From the NCBI RefSeq assembly GCF_021919125.1, contig NZ_CP083439.1, positions 1,984,001-2,048,000 of the forward strand: DNA of 64,000 bases, written 5' to 3'. A model generated the notes under the pieces. It worked only from the letters and a program-made list of their open reading frames with translations, did not search any database and had not been told where the DNA came from. The stretch comes from Clavibacter sp. A6099. Its GTDB lineage: Bacteria > Actinomycetota > Actinomycetes > Actinomycetales > Microbacteriaceae. Position numbers and translations under genes: made by a program. This document shows, in pieces, positions 7,068 through 17,114 of the stretch (its first letter is position 1; the number at the start of each line of letters is the position of its first letter).

Positions 7068-9303
7068 CCCGGTACACGTCGTACACGGCATCGATGCGGC
7101 GCACCGCGTTGAGAACGCGGTCGAGGTGCGTGACGTCGCCCATCTCGAACACGAAGCGGCTGATCGCGAGCCGGTTGGACGACGTCGAGACGGACGCGGA
7201 GAGGATGTTGACGTGGTGCTCCGACAGCACGCGCGTCACGTCGCTGAGGAGGCCCGAGCGATCCAGCGCCTCGACCTGGATGTGCACCAGGAACAGGCTC
7301 TTGGACGACGGCGCCCACTCCACCTCGATCATGCGATCGGGCTCCGCGCGGAGGGAGTCGACGTTGTGGCAGTTGGCCTGGTGCACGGAGACCCCCGCAC
7401 CGCGCGTCACGAACCCGATGATCTCGTCCCCGGGCACGGGCGTGCAGCACTTGGCGAGCTTCACGAGGATGTCCGGCGCCCCGCGCACGAGGACCCCGGA
7501 GTCGCTGTTGCGCGATACCCGCGAACGCTGCGTGACCGCGAAGACCTCCTCGGCCTCGCCACCGCTGTCGCCCTGGATCGATGACAGCACCTTCTCGATC
7601 ACCGACTGGGTCGAGACGTGACCCTCGCCGACGGCGGCGTAGAGCGCCGCGACGTCGTCGTACTTCATGCTCTGCGCCACGTCCGAGAACGCATCCTGGT
7701 TCATGAGCTTCTGCAGCGGGAGGTTCTGCTTGCGCATGGCGCGGGCGATGGCGTCCTTGCCCTGCTCGATCGCCTCCTCGCGGCGCTCCTTGGTGAACCA
7801 CTGCTTGATCTTGTTGCGCGCCCGAGCGCTCTTCACGAACGCGAGCCAGTCCTTGCTCGGTCCGCTGTCGGGGTTCTTGGACGTGAACACCTCCACCACG
7901 TCGCCCGTGGTGAGCGGGTTCTCGAGCGGCACGAGCCGCCCGTTCACCTTGGCGCCCATCGTGCGGTGGCCGACGTCCGTGTGCACGGCGTAGGCGAAGT
8001 CCACGGGCGTCCCGCCGGCGGGCAGGCCGATGACCTTGCCGTGCGGGGTGAAGACGTAGACCTCCTTCGCGCCGATCTCGAAGCGCAGCGAGTCGAGGAA
8101 CTCCCCGGGATCCGCGGTCTCCGACTGCCAGTCGGAGATGTGCGCGAGCCAGGCGAGGTCGGTGTCCCCCTGCGGCGAGACCTCGGGGGTGCGCCCGCCG
8201 TTCATGCGCTCCTTGTACTTCCAGTGCGCCGCGACGCCGAACTCTGCGCGCTGGTGCATCTCGTGCGTGCGGATCTGGATCTCGACCGGGCGGCCCTTGG
8301 GCCCGATCACCGTCGTGTGCAGCGACTGGTAGAGGTTGAACTTGGGCGTGGCGATGTAGTCCTTGAAGCGCCCGGGCACAGGGGTCCAGCGGGCGTGGAT
8401 CGCGCCGAGCACGGCGTAGCAGTCGCGCAGCGAGTCGACCAGGACGCGGATCCCGACGAGGTCGTAGATCTCGTCGAACTCGCGGCCGCGCACGACCATC
8501 TTCTGGTAGATCGAGTAGTACTGCTTCGGCCGGCCGGCCACCTTCCCGCGGATCTTGGCGGCGCGGAGGTCGTCGTTGACGCTGTCGATCACCTGCTGCA
8601 CGAACTCCTCGCGCTGCGGGGTGCGCTGCTTGACGAGGTTCTCGATCTCGACGTAGATCTTCGGGTAGAGCACCGCGAACGAGAGGTCCTCGAGCTCCCA
8701 CTTGATGGTCGAGATGCCGAGGCGATGCGCGAGCGGCGCGTAGATCTCGAGGGTCTCCTTGGCCTTCCGCTCGGCGGACGCGGATTCGACGAACCCCCAC
8801 GTGCGCGCGTTGTGCAGGCGGTCGGCCAACTTGACCACGAGGACCCGGATGTCCTTCGACATCGCGACGACCATCTTGCGCACCGTCTCCGCCTGGGCGC
8901 TGTCGCCGTACTTCAGCTTGTCGAGCTTGGTCACGCCGTCGACGAGCATGGCGATCTCATCGCCGAAGTCGTGGCGGAGCATGTCGAGCGTGTACTCGGT
9001 GTCCTCGACCGTGTCGTGGAGGAGGGCGGCCGCGAGCGTCTTGGGTCCGATGCCGAGGTCCGCGAGGATCTGCGCGACCGCGACCGGGTGGGTGATGTAC
9101 GGCTCGCCGCTCTTGCGCTTCTGGCCCTCGTGCGCCCGCTCGGCGACGGCGTAGGCCCGCTCGATCAGGCTCATGTCGGCCTTGGGGTGGTGCAGGCGCG
9201 CGGTGCGGATGAGCTGCTCCACGGCACCGGCCGGCTGCGCCCGGGAGAAGAGGCGGGGCACCAGGCGCCGGAGGGAAGCCGTGCTCGAGGTCGTCTCCGT
9301 CAT
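7054..9303 (-). CDS. relA: Bifunctional (p)ppGpp synthetase/hydrolase Rel
   Basis: Makes and destroys the stringent-response alarmone (p)ppGpp. It has 749 residues in the usual order: HD hydrolase domain (H72, HD at 96-97), synthetase domain (RFKDYI at 312-317, NLYQSLHTT near 323-331), TGS near 390-455, the zinc-finger-like/RIS segment with CCTPVPGDEI, and a C-terminal ACT domain. R-F-K-D in the synthetase loop is the signature of bifunctional enzymes. The start is ATG 9303 with GGGAGG 7 nt upstream. It is monocistronic, with its own promoter at about 9340, and converges on the AbiEi-like gene with a 14-nt overlap. Confidence 0.97.
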   Translation of the reverse strand: MTETTSSTASLRRLVPRLFSRAQPAGAVEQLIRTARLHHPKADMSLIERAYAVAERAHEGQKRKSGEPYITHPVAVAQILADLGIGPKTLAAALLHDTVEDTEYTLDMLRHDFGDEIAMLVDGVTKLDKLKYGDSAQAETVRKMVVAMSKDIRVLVVKLADRLHNARTWGFVESASAERKAKETLEIYAPLAHRLGISTIKWELEDLSFAVLYPKIYVEIENLVKQRTPQREEFVQQVIDSVNDDLRAAKIRGKVAGRPKQYYSIYQKMVVRGREFDEIYDLVGIRVLVDSLRDCYAVLGAIHARWTPVPGRFKDYIATPKFNLYQSLHTTVIGPKGRPVEIQIRTHEMHQRAEFGVAAHWKYKERMNGGRTPEVSPQGDTDLAWLAHISDWQSETADPGEFLDSLRFEIGAKEVYVFTPHGKVIGLPAGGTPVDFAYAVHTDVGHRTMGAKVNGRLVPLENPLTTGDVVEVFTSKNPDSGPSKDWLAFVKSARARNKIKQWFTKERREEAIEQGKDAIARAMRKQNLPLQKLMNQDAFSDVAQSMKYDDVAALYAAVGEGHVSTQSVIEKVLSSIQGDSGGEAEEVFAVTQRSRVSRNSDSGVLVRGAPDILVKLAKCCTPVPGDEIIGFVTRGAGVSVHQANCHNVDSLRAEPDRMIEVEWAPSSKSLFLVHIQVEALDRSGLLSDVTRVLSEHHVNILSASVSTSSNRLAISRFVFEMGDVTHLDRVLNAVRRIDAVYDVYRVNGG

Positions 9304-9336
9304 CGTTCAGCCTCCCAGGCGTGTGCTGGAGACCAA

Positions 9337-9365
9337 ATTATCACCGCGCCCGAGAGCTCCCGACC
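9337..9365 (-). promoter_or_regulatory. Promoter of rel
   Basis: On the minus strand GATAAT (9342-9337) is a near-consensus -10, preceded by TG as in extended -10 promoters. The -35 region 17 nt upstream (TGGTCG, 9365-9360) matches poorly. The predicted 5' leader is about 25-30 nt and contains the GGGAGG ribosome-binding site. Confidence 0.5.
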
Positions 9366-9464
9366 ACAGGCGGGCTGCCGGCGACGCACCCTGGGCATGC
9401 CCGAGCGCGTCACCTGAGGACGCGCGGGGCGGCCGTCAGGCTCGGGCGATGCGGGCGTCCCCGA

Positions 9465-9824
9465 TCAGGCGACGCGGCCGGGCTGCCCGTCGTCGGTGAC
9501 GACGTCGCCGCCCATCTCGGACCACGCGTGCATGCCGCCCGTGATGTTGGAGGCCGCGAACCCGCCGCGCAGCAGAGCCTGCGTGGCGATGGCCGACCGG
9601 TGGCCGGAGCGGCAGACGACCGCGATGTGCTGGTCGGTCGGGATCTCGCCGACGCGCGCCTCGAGCTCGCCCATCGGGATGTGGTGGGCGACGGCGGAGT
9701 GGCCGGCCTCCCACTCATCGGGCTCGCGCACGTCGAGGAGCCAGGACTCACCCGTGGTGGTGCGGGCCTTGGCGGTGGCGGCGTCGAGGTCCTCGGGGAC
9801 GCCAGCGCCCTGCGCGCTCGTCAC
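9465..9824 (-). CDS. Single-domain rhodanese (sulfurtransferase)
   Basis: A 119-residue rhodanese-like protein with the active-site loop CRSGHRS and catalytic Cys71, preceded by the conserved LLDVREPDEWEAGH. Proteins of this type carry persulfide sulfur; the physiological acceptor is not evident. It starts with GTG at 9824, which overlaps the TGA of secF as GTGA, so it is translationally coupled to secF and is the last gene of the thrS-to-secF run. Confidence 0.92.
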   Translation of the reverse strand: MTSAQGAGVPEDLDAATAKARTTTGESWLLDVREPDEWEAGHSAVAHHIPMGELEARVGEIPTDQHIAVVCRSGHRSAIATQALLRGGFAASNITGGMHAWSEMGGDVVTDDGQPGRVA

Positions 9825-10831
9825 GACTCCACCGTCACGGCGGCGCGCTCGGCCTGGGCGCGGCTCGCGGCCGATGCCGCGAGGGCGTCGCCGCGCTTCA
9901 CCTTCGGCTCGCCCTCACGGAGGTGCGCGTAGAGCGGAGCCGCGATGAAGATCGTCGAGTAGGTGCCGACGATGATGCCGATGAACAGCGACAGCGCGAT
10001 GTCGCGCAGGGTGCCGGCGCCGAGCACGACGGCGCCGATGAAGAGGATCGACCCGACCGGGAGGATGGCGACGATCGACGTGTTGATGGACCGCACCAGG
10101 GTCTGGTTGACCGCGAGGTTCACGGACTGCGCGAACGTCCGCCGCGACTCCTGCCCGTCCTCCGCCGTGTTCTCCCGGATCTTGTCGAACACCACGACGG
10201 TGTCGTAGAGGGAGTACCCGAGGATCGTGAGGAAGCCGATGACGGCAGCGGGCGTGACCTCGAAGCCCGTGATGCCGTAGATGCCGGCGGTGAGGACGAG
10301 GTCGTGCAGGAGGGCGATGATCGCCGCGACGGACATCTTCCAGGTGCGGAAGTAGACCGACATGACGACCGCGGCCAGCGCGAGGAAGACCACGAGGCCC
10401 CAGAGCGCCTGGCGGGTGATGTCCTGTCCCCAGGACGGCCCGATGAAGGACTCGGTGACGCTGGACGTCTCGACGCCGTACGCCGTCGCGAGCGCCTGCC
10501 GCACGGCGGAGCTGTCCGCGGGCTGCAGCTGGTCGGTCTGGACGCGGACCCCGTCGGACCCGACCGACGACACGCGAGCCGGCACCGGGGTCACGGTGGC
10601 GACGGCGTCGCTGGCGATGTCCTGCGACTGCGACTGCACCCCGCTCACCGTGTACTCGGATCCGCCCGTGAACTCGATGCCGAACGTGAAGCCGCCGCGC
10701 ACGAGCGGCCCCAGGACGGAGATGAGGATGCAGATCGCCGCGATGGAGTACCAGAGACGGCGGCGACCGACGATGTCGAACGAGCGCTTGCCCGTGTAGA
10801 GGTCGTTGCCGAACTCGGAGAAGCCAGCCAT
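9821..10831 (-). CDS. secF: Protein translocase subunit SecF
   Basis: An inner-membrane RND-type subunit that works with SecD to drive late steps of Sec export with the proton gradient. It has 336 residues and six membrane segments, with the first periplasmic domain entry FGIEFTGGSEY and the family signature GYSLYDTVVVFDKIREN in the middle. The ATG at 10831 shares one base with the secD stop (TGATG). Its own stop overlaps the rhodanese start. The C-terminal tail after the last helix is Ala-rich and charged. Confidence 0.96.
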   Translation of the reverse strand: MAGFSEFGNDLYTGKRSFDIVGRRRLWYSIAAICILISVLGPLVRGGFTFGIEFTGGSEYTVSGVQSQSQDIASDAVATVTPVPARVSSVGSDGVRVQTDQLQPADSSAVRQALATAYGVETSSVTESFIGPSWGQDITRQALWGLVVFLALAAVVMSVYFRTWKMSVAAIIALLHDLVLTAGIYGITGFEVTPAAVIGFLTILGYSLYDTVVVFDKIRENTAEDGQESRRTFAQSVNLAVNQTLVRSINTSIVAILPVGSILFIGAVVLGAGTLRDIALSLFIGIIVGTYSTIFIAAPLYAHLREGEPKVKRGDALAASAASRAQAERAAVTVES

Positions 10832-12657
10832 CAGTCGTCCCTGCTCGTGTCGTCGGCCCGCGGCGCGTCGATCGTCGCGGTCTTCGTGGATCCGGTCGCC
10901 TGGCCCTGGGCGGCCTTGCGCTCGGCGATGGTCTGCCGGCGCGCCGCCTCCTTGGCCGCTGCGGCACCGCGTCCGGTGGTGGCGGTGGGGGTGCGGAACG
11001 TGGCGCGGCCCCGGTACACCGCGCCGAGCGCCCGCGGGTCGAGCCCGCTCATGCGGTGGCCCTCGGCGAAGAAGCGCCGGTTCGCGAGCAGCTGCAGGAT
11101 CGGGTGCGTGAAGAGCGAGACGACGATGAGGTCGATGATCGTCGTGAGCCCCAGCGTGAGCGCGAAGCCCTTGACGTTGCCCACGGCGAGGATGAACAAC
11201 ACCGCCGCCGCGAGGAAGTTGACCGTGTCGGACGCGATGATCGTGCGCAGCGCGCGCTTCCATCCCTGCTCGACCGACGAGACGAGTCCGCGGCCGTCGC
11301 GCAGCTCGTCCTTGATGCGCTCGAAGTAGACGATGAACGAGTCCGCTGTGATTCCGATGGCCACGATGAGCCCTGCCACCCCGGCGAGCGACAGCCGATA
11401 CCCCTCCCGCCAGCTGAGCAGCGTGATCAGGAGGTAGGTGATCACCGCGGCGATCACCAGCGACGCGATGGTGACCATGCCGAGGGCCCGGTACTGCACG
11501 AGCGAGTACAGCACCACGAGCACGAGGCCGATGAGCCCCGCGATCAGACCGCTGGTGAGCTGCGAGGATCCGAGCGTCGCCGAGATGACATCCGAGCTCT
11601 GCAGCGTGAAGCTGAGCGGCAGGGCGCCGAACTTGAGCTGGTCGGCCAGCGCCTTGGCGCTCTCCTGCGTGAAGTTGCCCGTGATGGAGGGCTTGCCGTT
11701 GGTCACGACGCCCTGCGTGACCGGGGCGGAGATGACCTCGTTGTCGAGCACGAACGCGAACTGGTTGCGCGGCGACTCGAGCGTGATCAGGCGGGTCGAC
11801 ATGTCGCCGAACTGCTTCGTGCCGTCGCCGTCGAAGACCAGGTTGACCGACCACGTGCCGGTGCTGACGCCCTGGCTCGACTGCTGGAGGCCGCTCGTGG
11901 CGTCGGAGATGGTGCTGCCGTCGACCTCGACCGGGCCGAGGACGTACTTCGCGGCGCCGTCGTCGGAGCAGGCGATGATCGCGCGGTCGGCGGGTGCCGC
12001 CTGCCCGTCGTCCTCGGGGGCCGTCGCGCAGTCGTAGGCGGCGAACTCCGCCTGGAGGCGCGGCGTGACCCAGGAGACGTCGCTCGGGCCGGTGGGCTCG
12101 GCGGTCGGCTCGTCGGAGAGGGTGGAGGGATCCGGGGTGGCCGCGGCGGCGGGCGCCTCGGCCGCGGGGGTGGAGCCGTCGGTCGGCGTCGTGCCGTCCG
12201 CAGGCGCCGAGCCGTCGGTGGGCGCGGGCGTCGGCGTCGGCGCGACCGACGCCGTGCCGGCCGCGCCGATGAGCACGGGGCGCAGCTCGAGCTTGGCCGA
12301 GGACTGCAGGCGCTGCATGGTCGCCGCGTCGGGCTCACCGGGAAGGCTGACGACGATGTTGCTGCCGCCCTGCGTGGTGATCTCCGCCTCGGAGACGCCG
12401 CTCGCGTCGACGCGCTGGCGGATGATCGAGACCGCCTGGGCGAGCTGCTCGCTCGTGGGCCCGGAGGAGGCCCCGTCCAGCTGCGGCGCGAGGATGATCT
12501 GCGTGCCGCCCTCGAGGTCGAGCGCGAGCTTCGGGCTCCATGACCCGTTGCTGAACGCGACGCTCGCGGCGTTGCCGCCGGCCAGGAGGCCGATGATGAC
12601 CAGCAGCCAGATGAGCTTGCGCCTGGCCTTGCGTACCGGTGTGGGCGACTTGGCCAC
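10831..12657 (-). CDS. secD: Protein translocase subunit SecD
   Basis: A membrane subunit of the SecDF accessory complex. It has 608 residues: one N-terminal helix (about 14-30), the P1 start signature LALDLEGGTQI near 44-54, a large external domain, then five more helices with GITADSFIVYFERIKDE. Residues about 138-192 of the external domain are a low-complexity Pro/Thr/Ala/Ser insertion (TPTPAPTDGSAPADG), which lengthens the protein compared with short SecD forms. It starts with GTG at 12657. The gap from yajC is 126 nt. Confidence 0.96.
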   Translation of the reverse strand: MAKSPTPVRKARRKLIWLLVIIGLLAGGNAASVAFSNGSWSPKLALDLEGGTQIILAPQLDGASSGPTSEQLAQAVSIIRQRVDASGVSEAEITTQGGSNIVVSLPGEPDAATMQRLQSSAKLELRPVLIGAAGTASVAPTPTPAPTDGSAPADGTTPTDGSTPAAEAPAAAATPDPSTLSDEPTAEPTGPSDVSWVTPRLQAEFAAYDCATAPEDDGQAAPADRAIIACSDDGAAKYVLGPVEVDGSTISDATSGLQQSSQGVSTGTWSVNLVFDGDGTKQFGDMSTRLITLESPRNQFAFVLDNEVISAPVTQGVVTNGKPSITGNFTQESAKALADQLKFGALPLSFTLQSSDVISATLGSSQLTSGLIAGLIGLVLVVLYSLVQYRALGMVTIASLVIAAVITYLLITLLSWREGYRLSLAGVAGLIVAIGITADSFIVYFERIKDELRDGRGLVSSVEQGWKRALRTIIASDTVNFLAAAVLFILAVGNVKGFALTLGLTTIIDLIVVSLFTHPILQLLANRRFFAEGHRMSGLDPRALGAVYRGRATFRTPTATTGRGAAAAKEAARRQTIAERKAAQGQATGSTKTATIDAPRADDTSRDD

Positions 12658-12752
12658 CTGGACACTCGACTTTCTTCGCGGTGGGCCGGCGGGATCCGCG
12701 CGGCGCTCCGGATGGAGGGGTGAGCGGGTCCGGGCGAGGAGCCGCCCGGAGG

Positions 12753-12777
12753 GGCGGGCGACCGGTGGCCGCCCGCC
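12753..12777 (-). terminator. Hairpin between yajC and secD (possible attenuator)
   Basis: An inverted repeat GGCGGGC/GCCCGCC with an 11-nt loop lies just 7 nt beyond the yajC stop. It could reduce read-through or protect the upstream message, but the operon clearly continues into secD. There is no T-tract. Confidence 0.35.
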
Positions 12778-12783
12778 GGAGGA

Positions 12784-13167
12784 TCAGGAGCGCGCGGTGG
12801 GGGCGTCGCCGTCGTCGAGGCGGCGCGTCGCGTCCGTCGTGCCGGTCTCGTCGACCGAGTCCGCGGCGGGAGCGTCGTCCACGAGGACGGAGGCGTCGTC
12901 GGCGACGGTCGGCTCGACCACGCGGGCGATGGTCTGGCGGTGCAGCTTCAGCACCGTGCCGGGCGAGACCTCGAGGTAGGCGAGGTTGTTCTCCTCGTCG
13001 AAGGAGACGAGCGTGCCGTAGATGCCGGACGCGGTCATGACCTCGGCACCGGGGACCATCTGCGTCTGCAGCGCCGCGAGGTCCTTCTGGCGCTTCCGGC
13101 TGTTGCGGAACATGAAGAAGATGAGCAGCGCCAGGACGGCGAACATGATCAAGGTGAACGGGTCCAT
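12784..13167 (-). CDS. yajC: Preprotein translocase subunit YajC
   Basis: A small partner of SecDF. It has 127 residues starting at ATG 13167 (MDPFTLIMFAVLALLIFFMF), a single N-terminal membrane helix at about 4-20, then the cytoplasmic domain with GAEVMTASGIYGTLVSFDEE, the core of the YajC family. The C-terminal 40 residues are acidic and variable. The open frame extends upstream, but the residues before Met 13167 are not family-like. AAAGG lies 10 nt upstream of the start. It precedes secD and secF in the usual order. Confidence 0.94.
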   Translation of the reverse strand: MDPFTLIMFAVLALLIFFMFRNSRKRQKDLAALQTQMVPGAEVMTASGIYGTLVSFDEENNLAYLEVSPGTVLKLHRQTIARVVEPTVADDASVLVDDAPAADSVDETGTTDATRRLDDGDAPTARS

Positions 13168-13243
13168 GCGGGACGGGCCTTTCAGATGCTGGGAGGTGAC
13201 GGACACGACGAACCGGCGACGTTCCGCGGGAGGCCAGCTTGAA

Positions 13244-14323
13244 TCATAGTTCATCGCCGAAGAGGGCCCCGGCGGCACCTGGCGCACCCGATGCGCGGGC
13301 GGGAGCGCCCGGCGCCGCGGGGGCCTCGAGCCCGAAGTGCTCCCATGCGGCCGGCGTGGCGACGCGCCCGCGCGGCGTCCGCGTCACCAGGCCGATGCGG
13401 ACGAGGAACGGCTCGACGACCGACTCGATCGTCTCCGCCTCCTCCCCCACCGACACGGCGAGGGTGTTGAGCCCGACGGGCCCGCCGCCGAAGCGCGTGA
13501 GGATGCCGCGCATGACGGCGCGGTCGAGCCGGTCGAGGCCGAGCGGATCCACGTCGTAGAGGTCGAGCGCCGCGCGCACGGATTCGAGGCCGGCCTCGGT
13601 CCCGTGCACGAGGGCGTAGTCGCGCACCCGGCGGAGCAGGCGGTTCGCGATGCGAGGGGTCCCTCGGCACCGGCCGGCGATCTCCGCGACCGCCTCGTGC
13701 TCGATCTCCAGGTGCAGCATGCGGGCGGCGCGCTCGATCACCTGCTCGAGCTCGTGCGTCTCGTAGAACTCGAGGTGGGCGGTGAAGCCGAAGCGGTCGC
13801 GGAGCGGACTCGGCAGCATGCCCGAGCGCGTCGTCGCGCCCACCAGCGTGAAGGGCGACAGCTCCAGCGGGATGGAGGTCGCGCCCGCGCCCTTGCCCAC
13901 CATGATGTCGATGCGGTAGTCCTCCATGGCGAGGTACAGCATCTCCTCGGCGGAGCGCGCCATGCGGTGGATCTCGTCGACGAACAGGATCTCGCCCGGC
14001 ACCAGCGCGGACAGCACGGCCGCGAGGTCGCCCGCGTGCTGGATGGCGGGGCCGCTGGTGAGCCGCAGGGGTCGACGGCTCTCCTCGGCCACGATCATGG
14101 CGAGCGTCGTCTTGCCGAGCCCGGGCGGTCCCGCGAGCAGGATGTGGTCGGGCGAGCGGTTCTGCATGGCCGCGGCGGTGAGCAGCAGCTCCAGCTGACC
14201 GCGCACCTTGACCTGCCCGACGAACTCGGAGAGCGACCGGGGGCGGAGCGCGCCCTCGAAGGCGAGCTCGGCGTCGGACTCCGGGACGGGGCTGGACGCG
14301 TCACCGTGCGCGAGCCCGCTCAC
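13244..14323 (-). CDS. ruvB: Holliday junction branch migration helicase RuvB
   Basis: A hexameric AAA+ motor that drives Holliday-junction migration with RuvA. It has 359 residues, with Walker A GPPGLGKT at 65-72, Walker B with DEIHR at 116-120, the [18 protein letters not shown] arginine-finger region, and a C-terminal winged helix. GTG at 14323 overlaps the ruvA stop as GTGA. The frame is open further upstream, but that part is the shadow of ruvA. The C-terminal tail is Ala/Pro/Gly-rich. Confidence 0.97.
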   Translation of the reverse strand: MSGLAHGDASSPVPESDAELAFEGALRPRSLSEFVGQVKVRGQLELLLTAAAMQNRSPDHILLAGPPGLGKTTLAMIVAEESRRPLRLTSGPAIQHAGDLAAVLSALVPGEILFVDEIHRMARSAEEMLYLAMEDYRIDIMVGKGAGATSIPLELSPFTLVGATTRSGMLPSPLRDRFGFTAHLEFYETHELEQVIERAARMLHLEIEHEAVAEIAGRCRGTPRIANRLLRRVRDYALVHGTEAGLESVRAALDLYDVDPLGLDRLDRAVMRGILTRFGGGPVGLNTLAVSVGEEAETIESVVEPFLVRIGLVTRTPRGRVATPAAWEHFGLEAPAAPGAPARASGAPGAAGALFGDEL

Positions 14324-14964
14324 CGGTCGGCCGCCTGACCGGTCGGGGCCGCGCCCGCGGGCTGCTGCGGCCCGAGCATGCCGAGCGCGACGCGCAGCAG
14401 GCGGGGCATGTCGGCGGGCAGCCCCTGATCCGCCGCCGCGGCGGCGGCGTCGTCGACCGCGGTGCGGGCCACGCGCTCCGACCAGCCGAGGCCGATGAGG
14501 GCCGTGACGACATCGGCCGTGACCGTCGAGGCGGCGGATCCCGTCGAGCGGCTGCGCGGCTGCGTGACGAACAGCTTCCCCGCCAGGTGCAGGACGATGA
14601 GCTTGGCGGTCTTCGGTCCGATGCCCGACACGCGGCGGAAGGCGGCGTCGTCCTCCGCGGCGACGGCCTGGGCCATGGCCTCCGGATCCAGGTGCTCGAG
14701 CACGGCGAGGGCCGACTTCGGGCCGACGCCCGTGACGCCGCAGAGCAGCTCGAAGGCGCGCAGCTCGTCGGGCCCCGGGAAGCCGAAGAGCGTGAGTGAG
14801 TCCTCGCGGACGACCAGCGAGGTGAGCACGGTGGCCTCGGATCCGTGCCGCAGCTCGATCGCGTGGCGCGGCGTCACCGAGACGCCGTAGCCCACCCCGT
14901 GCACCTCCAGCAGGAGGGTCTGACCGGAGACGGACAGCACGGTGCCGCGGAGGGAGGAGATCAC
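14320..14964 (-). CDS. ruvA: Holliday junction DNA-binding protein RuvA
   Basis: A tetramer that holds the Holliday junction and loads RuvB. It has 214 residues: an OB-fold N-terminus ([23 protein letters not shown]), two helix-hairpin-helix motifs ([15 protein letters not shown] and [16 protein letters not shown]) and a C-terminal RuvB-binding domain. It starts with GTG at 14964, 16 nt after ruvC. Its stop is coupled to the ruvB start. Confidence 0.97.
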   Translation of the reverse strand: MISSLRGTVLSVSGQTLLLEVHGVGYGVSVTPRHAIELRHGSEATVLTSLVVREDSLTLFGFPGPDELRAFELLCGVTGVGPKSALAVLEHLDPEAMAQAVAAEDDAAFRRVSGIGPKTAKLIVLHLAGKLFVTQPRSRSTGSAASTVTADVVTALIGLGWSERVARTAVDDAAAAAADQGLPADMPRLLRVALGMLGPQQPAGAAPTGQAADR

Positions 14965-14980
14965 GCCCCAACCCTACGAG

Positions 14981-15589
14981 CTAGCGCCGACCCCGCTGCG
15001 CACGCTCGGCCGCGAGCCACGCGGCCTGGGCCGTCGTCGGCCCGGCACCCGCAGCGGCGTCGGCGCCGCTCGCGCGCGGCGCCGGCGACGGGGTCCCCGC
15101 GATGCCGGCGCGCGACATCCCCGCGCGCCAGCCGGCGCAGATCGCGAGGGCGAGGGCGTCGGACGCGTCGGCGGGGGTCGGCAGCTCGTCGAGGCCGAGG
15201 ATGCGCGCGACCATCGTCGCCACCTGCTTCTTGTCCGCCTGCCCGTACCCGGTGACGGCGGCCTTGACCTCGCTCGGCGTGTGCAGCGCGACGTCGAGCC
15301 CGCGCCGCGCCGCGCCCACGAGGGCGACGCCCGTGATCTGCGCGACACCCATCACGGTCGACAGGTTGTCCTGCGCGAAGACGCGCTCGATGGCGACGAC
15401 GGACGGTCGGTGCCGGTCCACGAGCTCCTCGATGCCGTCGCCGACCGCGAGCAGCCGGTGGTGCAGCTCGGCCGTCGGGCTCGTGCGGACGACCTGCACG
15501 TCCACGAGCCGGGCCGAGCGGTCGGCGTAGACGTCGACCACGCCGACGCCGCAGCGCGTCAGTCCGGGGTCGATCCCGAGGATCCGCAC
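14981..15589 (-). CDS. ruvC: Holliday junction resolvase RuvC
   Basis: An endonuclease that cleaves Holliday junctions symmetrically. It has 202 residues with the RNase H-like fold; the four catalytic acids are visible as D7 (ILGIDPG), E68 (VAIERVF), D141 and D144 (PADASDALA). The last 40 or so residues are Ala/Pro-rich and dispensable by comparison with the usual family length of about 165-175. It is second in the ruvCAB order, directly after yebC. Confidence 0.97.
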   Translation of the reverse strand: MRILGIDPGLTRCGVGVVDVYADRSARLVDVQVVRTSPTAELHHRLLAVGDGIEELVDRHRPSVVAIERVFAQDNLSTVMGVAQITGVALVGAARRGLDVALHTPSEVKAAVTGYGQADKKQVATMVARILGLDELPTPADASDALALAICAGWRAGMSRAGIAGTPSPAPRASGADAAAGAGPTTAQAAWLAAERAQRGRR

Positions 15590-15640
15590 GGACGGCCCGG
15601 AGCCGGCCGCGCCGCTCCCCCGCGCGCCGGCGATGGGGTC

Positions 15641-16408
15641 CTACTCCTCGTCGTCGTCGTCCAGCGCGGCCTGCACGTCGGCGGGCACGTCGCTGTTGAC
15701 GTAGATGTTCTGCACGTCGTCCAGGTCCTCCATGGCGTCGACGAGCTTGTTGACCTTGCGGGCGGTCTCGAGGTCGACCTCGACCTTGACCTGCGGCACG
15801 AACTCCACGTCGGCGGAGTCGTAGTCGATGCCCGCGTCCTGCAGCGCCTGGCGCACGGCGACCATGTCGGACGGCTCGCAGCGGATCTCGAACACCTCGC
15901 CGTGGTCGGTCACGTCCTCGGCGCCCGCGTCGAGGACCGCCGCGAGCACGTCGTCCTCGGTCGGGGCATCGGCGTGCGGCACCGCGATGACGCCCTTGCG
16001 GTGGAAGTTGTAGGCGACGCTGCCCGGGTCGGCCATCGTGCCGCCGTTGCGGCTCATGGCCGTGCGGACCTCGGCGGCCGCGCGGTTCTTGTTGTCGGTG
16101 AGGCACTCGACGAGCATCGCGACGCCGTTGGCTGCGTAGCCCTCGTACATGATCGTCTGGTAGTCGACGACCTCGCCGAGCAGCCCCGCTCCGCGCTTCA
16201 CCGCCCGGTCGATGTTGTCGTTCGGGACGCTGGTCTTCTTGGCCTTCTGCACCGCGTCCACGAGGGTCGGGTTGCCGGACATGTCGGCGCCGCCGATCTT
16301 CGCCGCGACCTCGATGTTCTTGATCAGCTTCGCGAACGACTTGGCGCGCCGCGAGTCGATGATCGCCTTCTTGTGCTTCGTGGTCGCCCACTTGGAATGT
16401 CCGGACAC
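15641..16408 (-). CDS. YebC/PmpR family translation/transcription factor
   Basis: A 255-residue YebC/TACO1 family protein beginning [18 protein letters not shown], the family signature. Recent work on the family links it to translation of proline stretches, while older annotation calls it a transcriptional regulator. The acidic C-terminus (DDDDEE) is unusual but harmless. It starts with GTG at 16408, with AAGGAG 8 nt upstream. Its position before ruvC is conserved across many bacteria. Confidence 0.95.
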   Translation of the reverse strand: MSGHSKWATTKHKKAIIDSRRAKSFAKLIKNIEVAAKIGGADMSGNPTLVDAVQKAKKTSVPNDNIDRAVKRGAGLLGEVVDYQTIMYEGYAANGVAMLVECLTDNKNRAAAEVRTAMSRNGGTMADPGSVAYNFHRKGVIAVPHADAPTEDDVLAAVLDAGAEDVTDHGEVFEIRCEPSDMVAVRQALQDAGIDYDSADVEFVPQVKVEVDLETARKVNKLVDAMEDLDDVQNIYVNSDVPADVQAALDDDDEE

Positions 16409-16484
16409 GGGTGGTTCTCCTTACGCGGCGTCTGCTCGCTGTCAATGATGGACCATCGGGGCACGCCGACTGCGACCCGAGGGG

Positions 16485-17114
16485 TCAGAGAGTGCGGCCC
16501 GCGTCCTCGACCATGTCGAGGAAGAGGCGGTGGAACCGGAGGTCGCCCGTGACCTCCGGGTGGAACGAGGTGCCGAGGAGCGCGCCCTGCCGCACGGCCA
16601 CGACCCGGCCGTCGTCGAGCGAGGCGAGCGTCGACGCTGCCGGCCCGACCGACGCGACCACGGGTGCGCGGATGAAGACGGCGTGCACAGGCGGGCCACC
16701 CAGCGCGGGCACGTCGAGGTCGACCTCGAAGGACGCCGTCTGGGATCCGAACGCGTTCCGCCGCACCGAGACGTCGAGGCCGCCGATGCTGCGCTGGTCG
16801 TGGATCGCGTCGACGATCTCGTCGGCCAGCATGATGAGCCCGGCGCACGTCCCGTAGACGGGCAGGCCGTCTTCGATGGCTTCACGCAGCGGCCGCGCGA
16901 TCCCGAACTGGCGCGACAGCTTGTCCATCACCGTCGACTCGCCGCCGGGGATCACGAGCCCGGAGAGGCCCGGGAGGTCCTTCGGCTGGCGCACGAGCCG
17001 CGTCCGGGCGCCGAAGCCCTCGAGGACGCGCACGTGCTCGCGGACGTCACCCTGCAGCGAGAGGACGCCCACGAGAGGGCCGTCGACGTGCGGAGCCGCG
17101 GTGCTACCAGCCAC
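16485..17114 (-). CDS. pdxT: Pyridoxal 5'-phosphate synthase glutaminase subunit PdxT
   Basis: Releases ammonia from glutamine and passes it to PdxS for PLP synthesis. It has 209 residues of class I amidotransferase type, with the glycine loop IPGGES at 55-60, nucleophile C90 (YGTCAGLI), and H184/E186 (FHPE) completing the triad. GTG at 17114 overlaps the end of pdxS by 11 nt, so the pair is coupled and probably made in near-equal amounts. Confidence 0.96.
   Translation of the reverse strand: MAGSTAAPHVDGPLVGVLSLQGDVREHVRVLEGFGARTRLVRQPKDLPGLSGLVIPGGESTVMDKLSRQFGIARPLREAIEDGLPVYGTCAGLIMLADEIVDAIHDQRSIGGLDVSVRRNAFGSQTASFEVDLDVPALGGPPVHAVFIRAPVVASVGPAASTLASLDDGRVVAVRQGALLGTSFHPEVTGDLRFHRLFLDMVEDAGRTL

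Noticed and set aside
9821-11854. Long N-terminal extension of SecF
   Set aside because: The extension is the shadow of secD; the ATG at 10831 starts the usual SecF sequence and overlaps the secD stop.
13244-14971. A 575-codon frame that would fuse extra sequence to the N-terminus of RuvB
   Set aside because: The upstream part is the shifted shadow of ruvA; the GTG at 14323 overlaps the ruvA stop and gives a RuvB of normal length.
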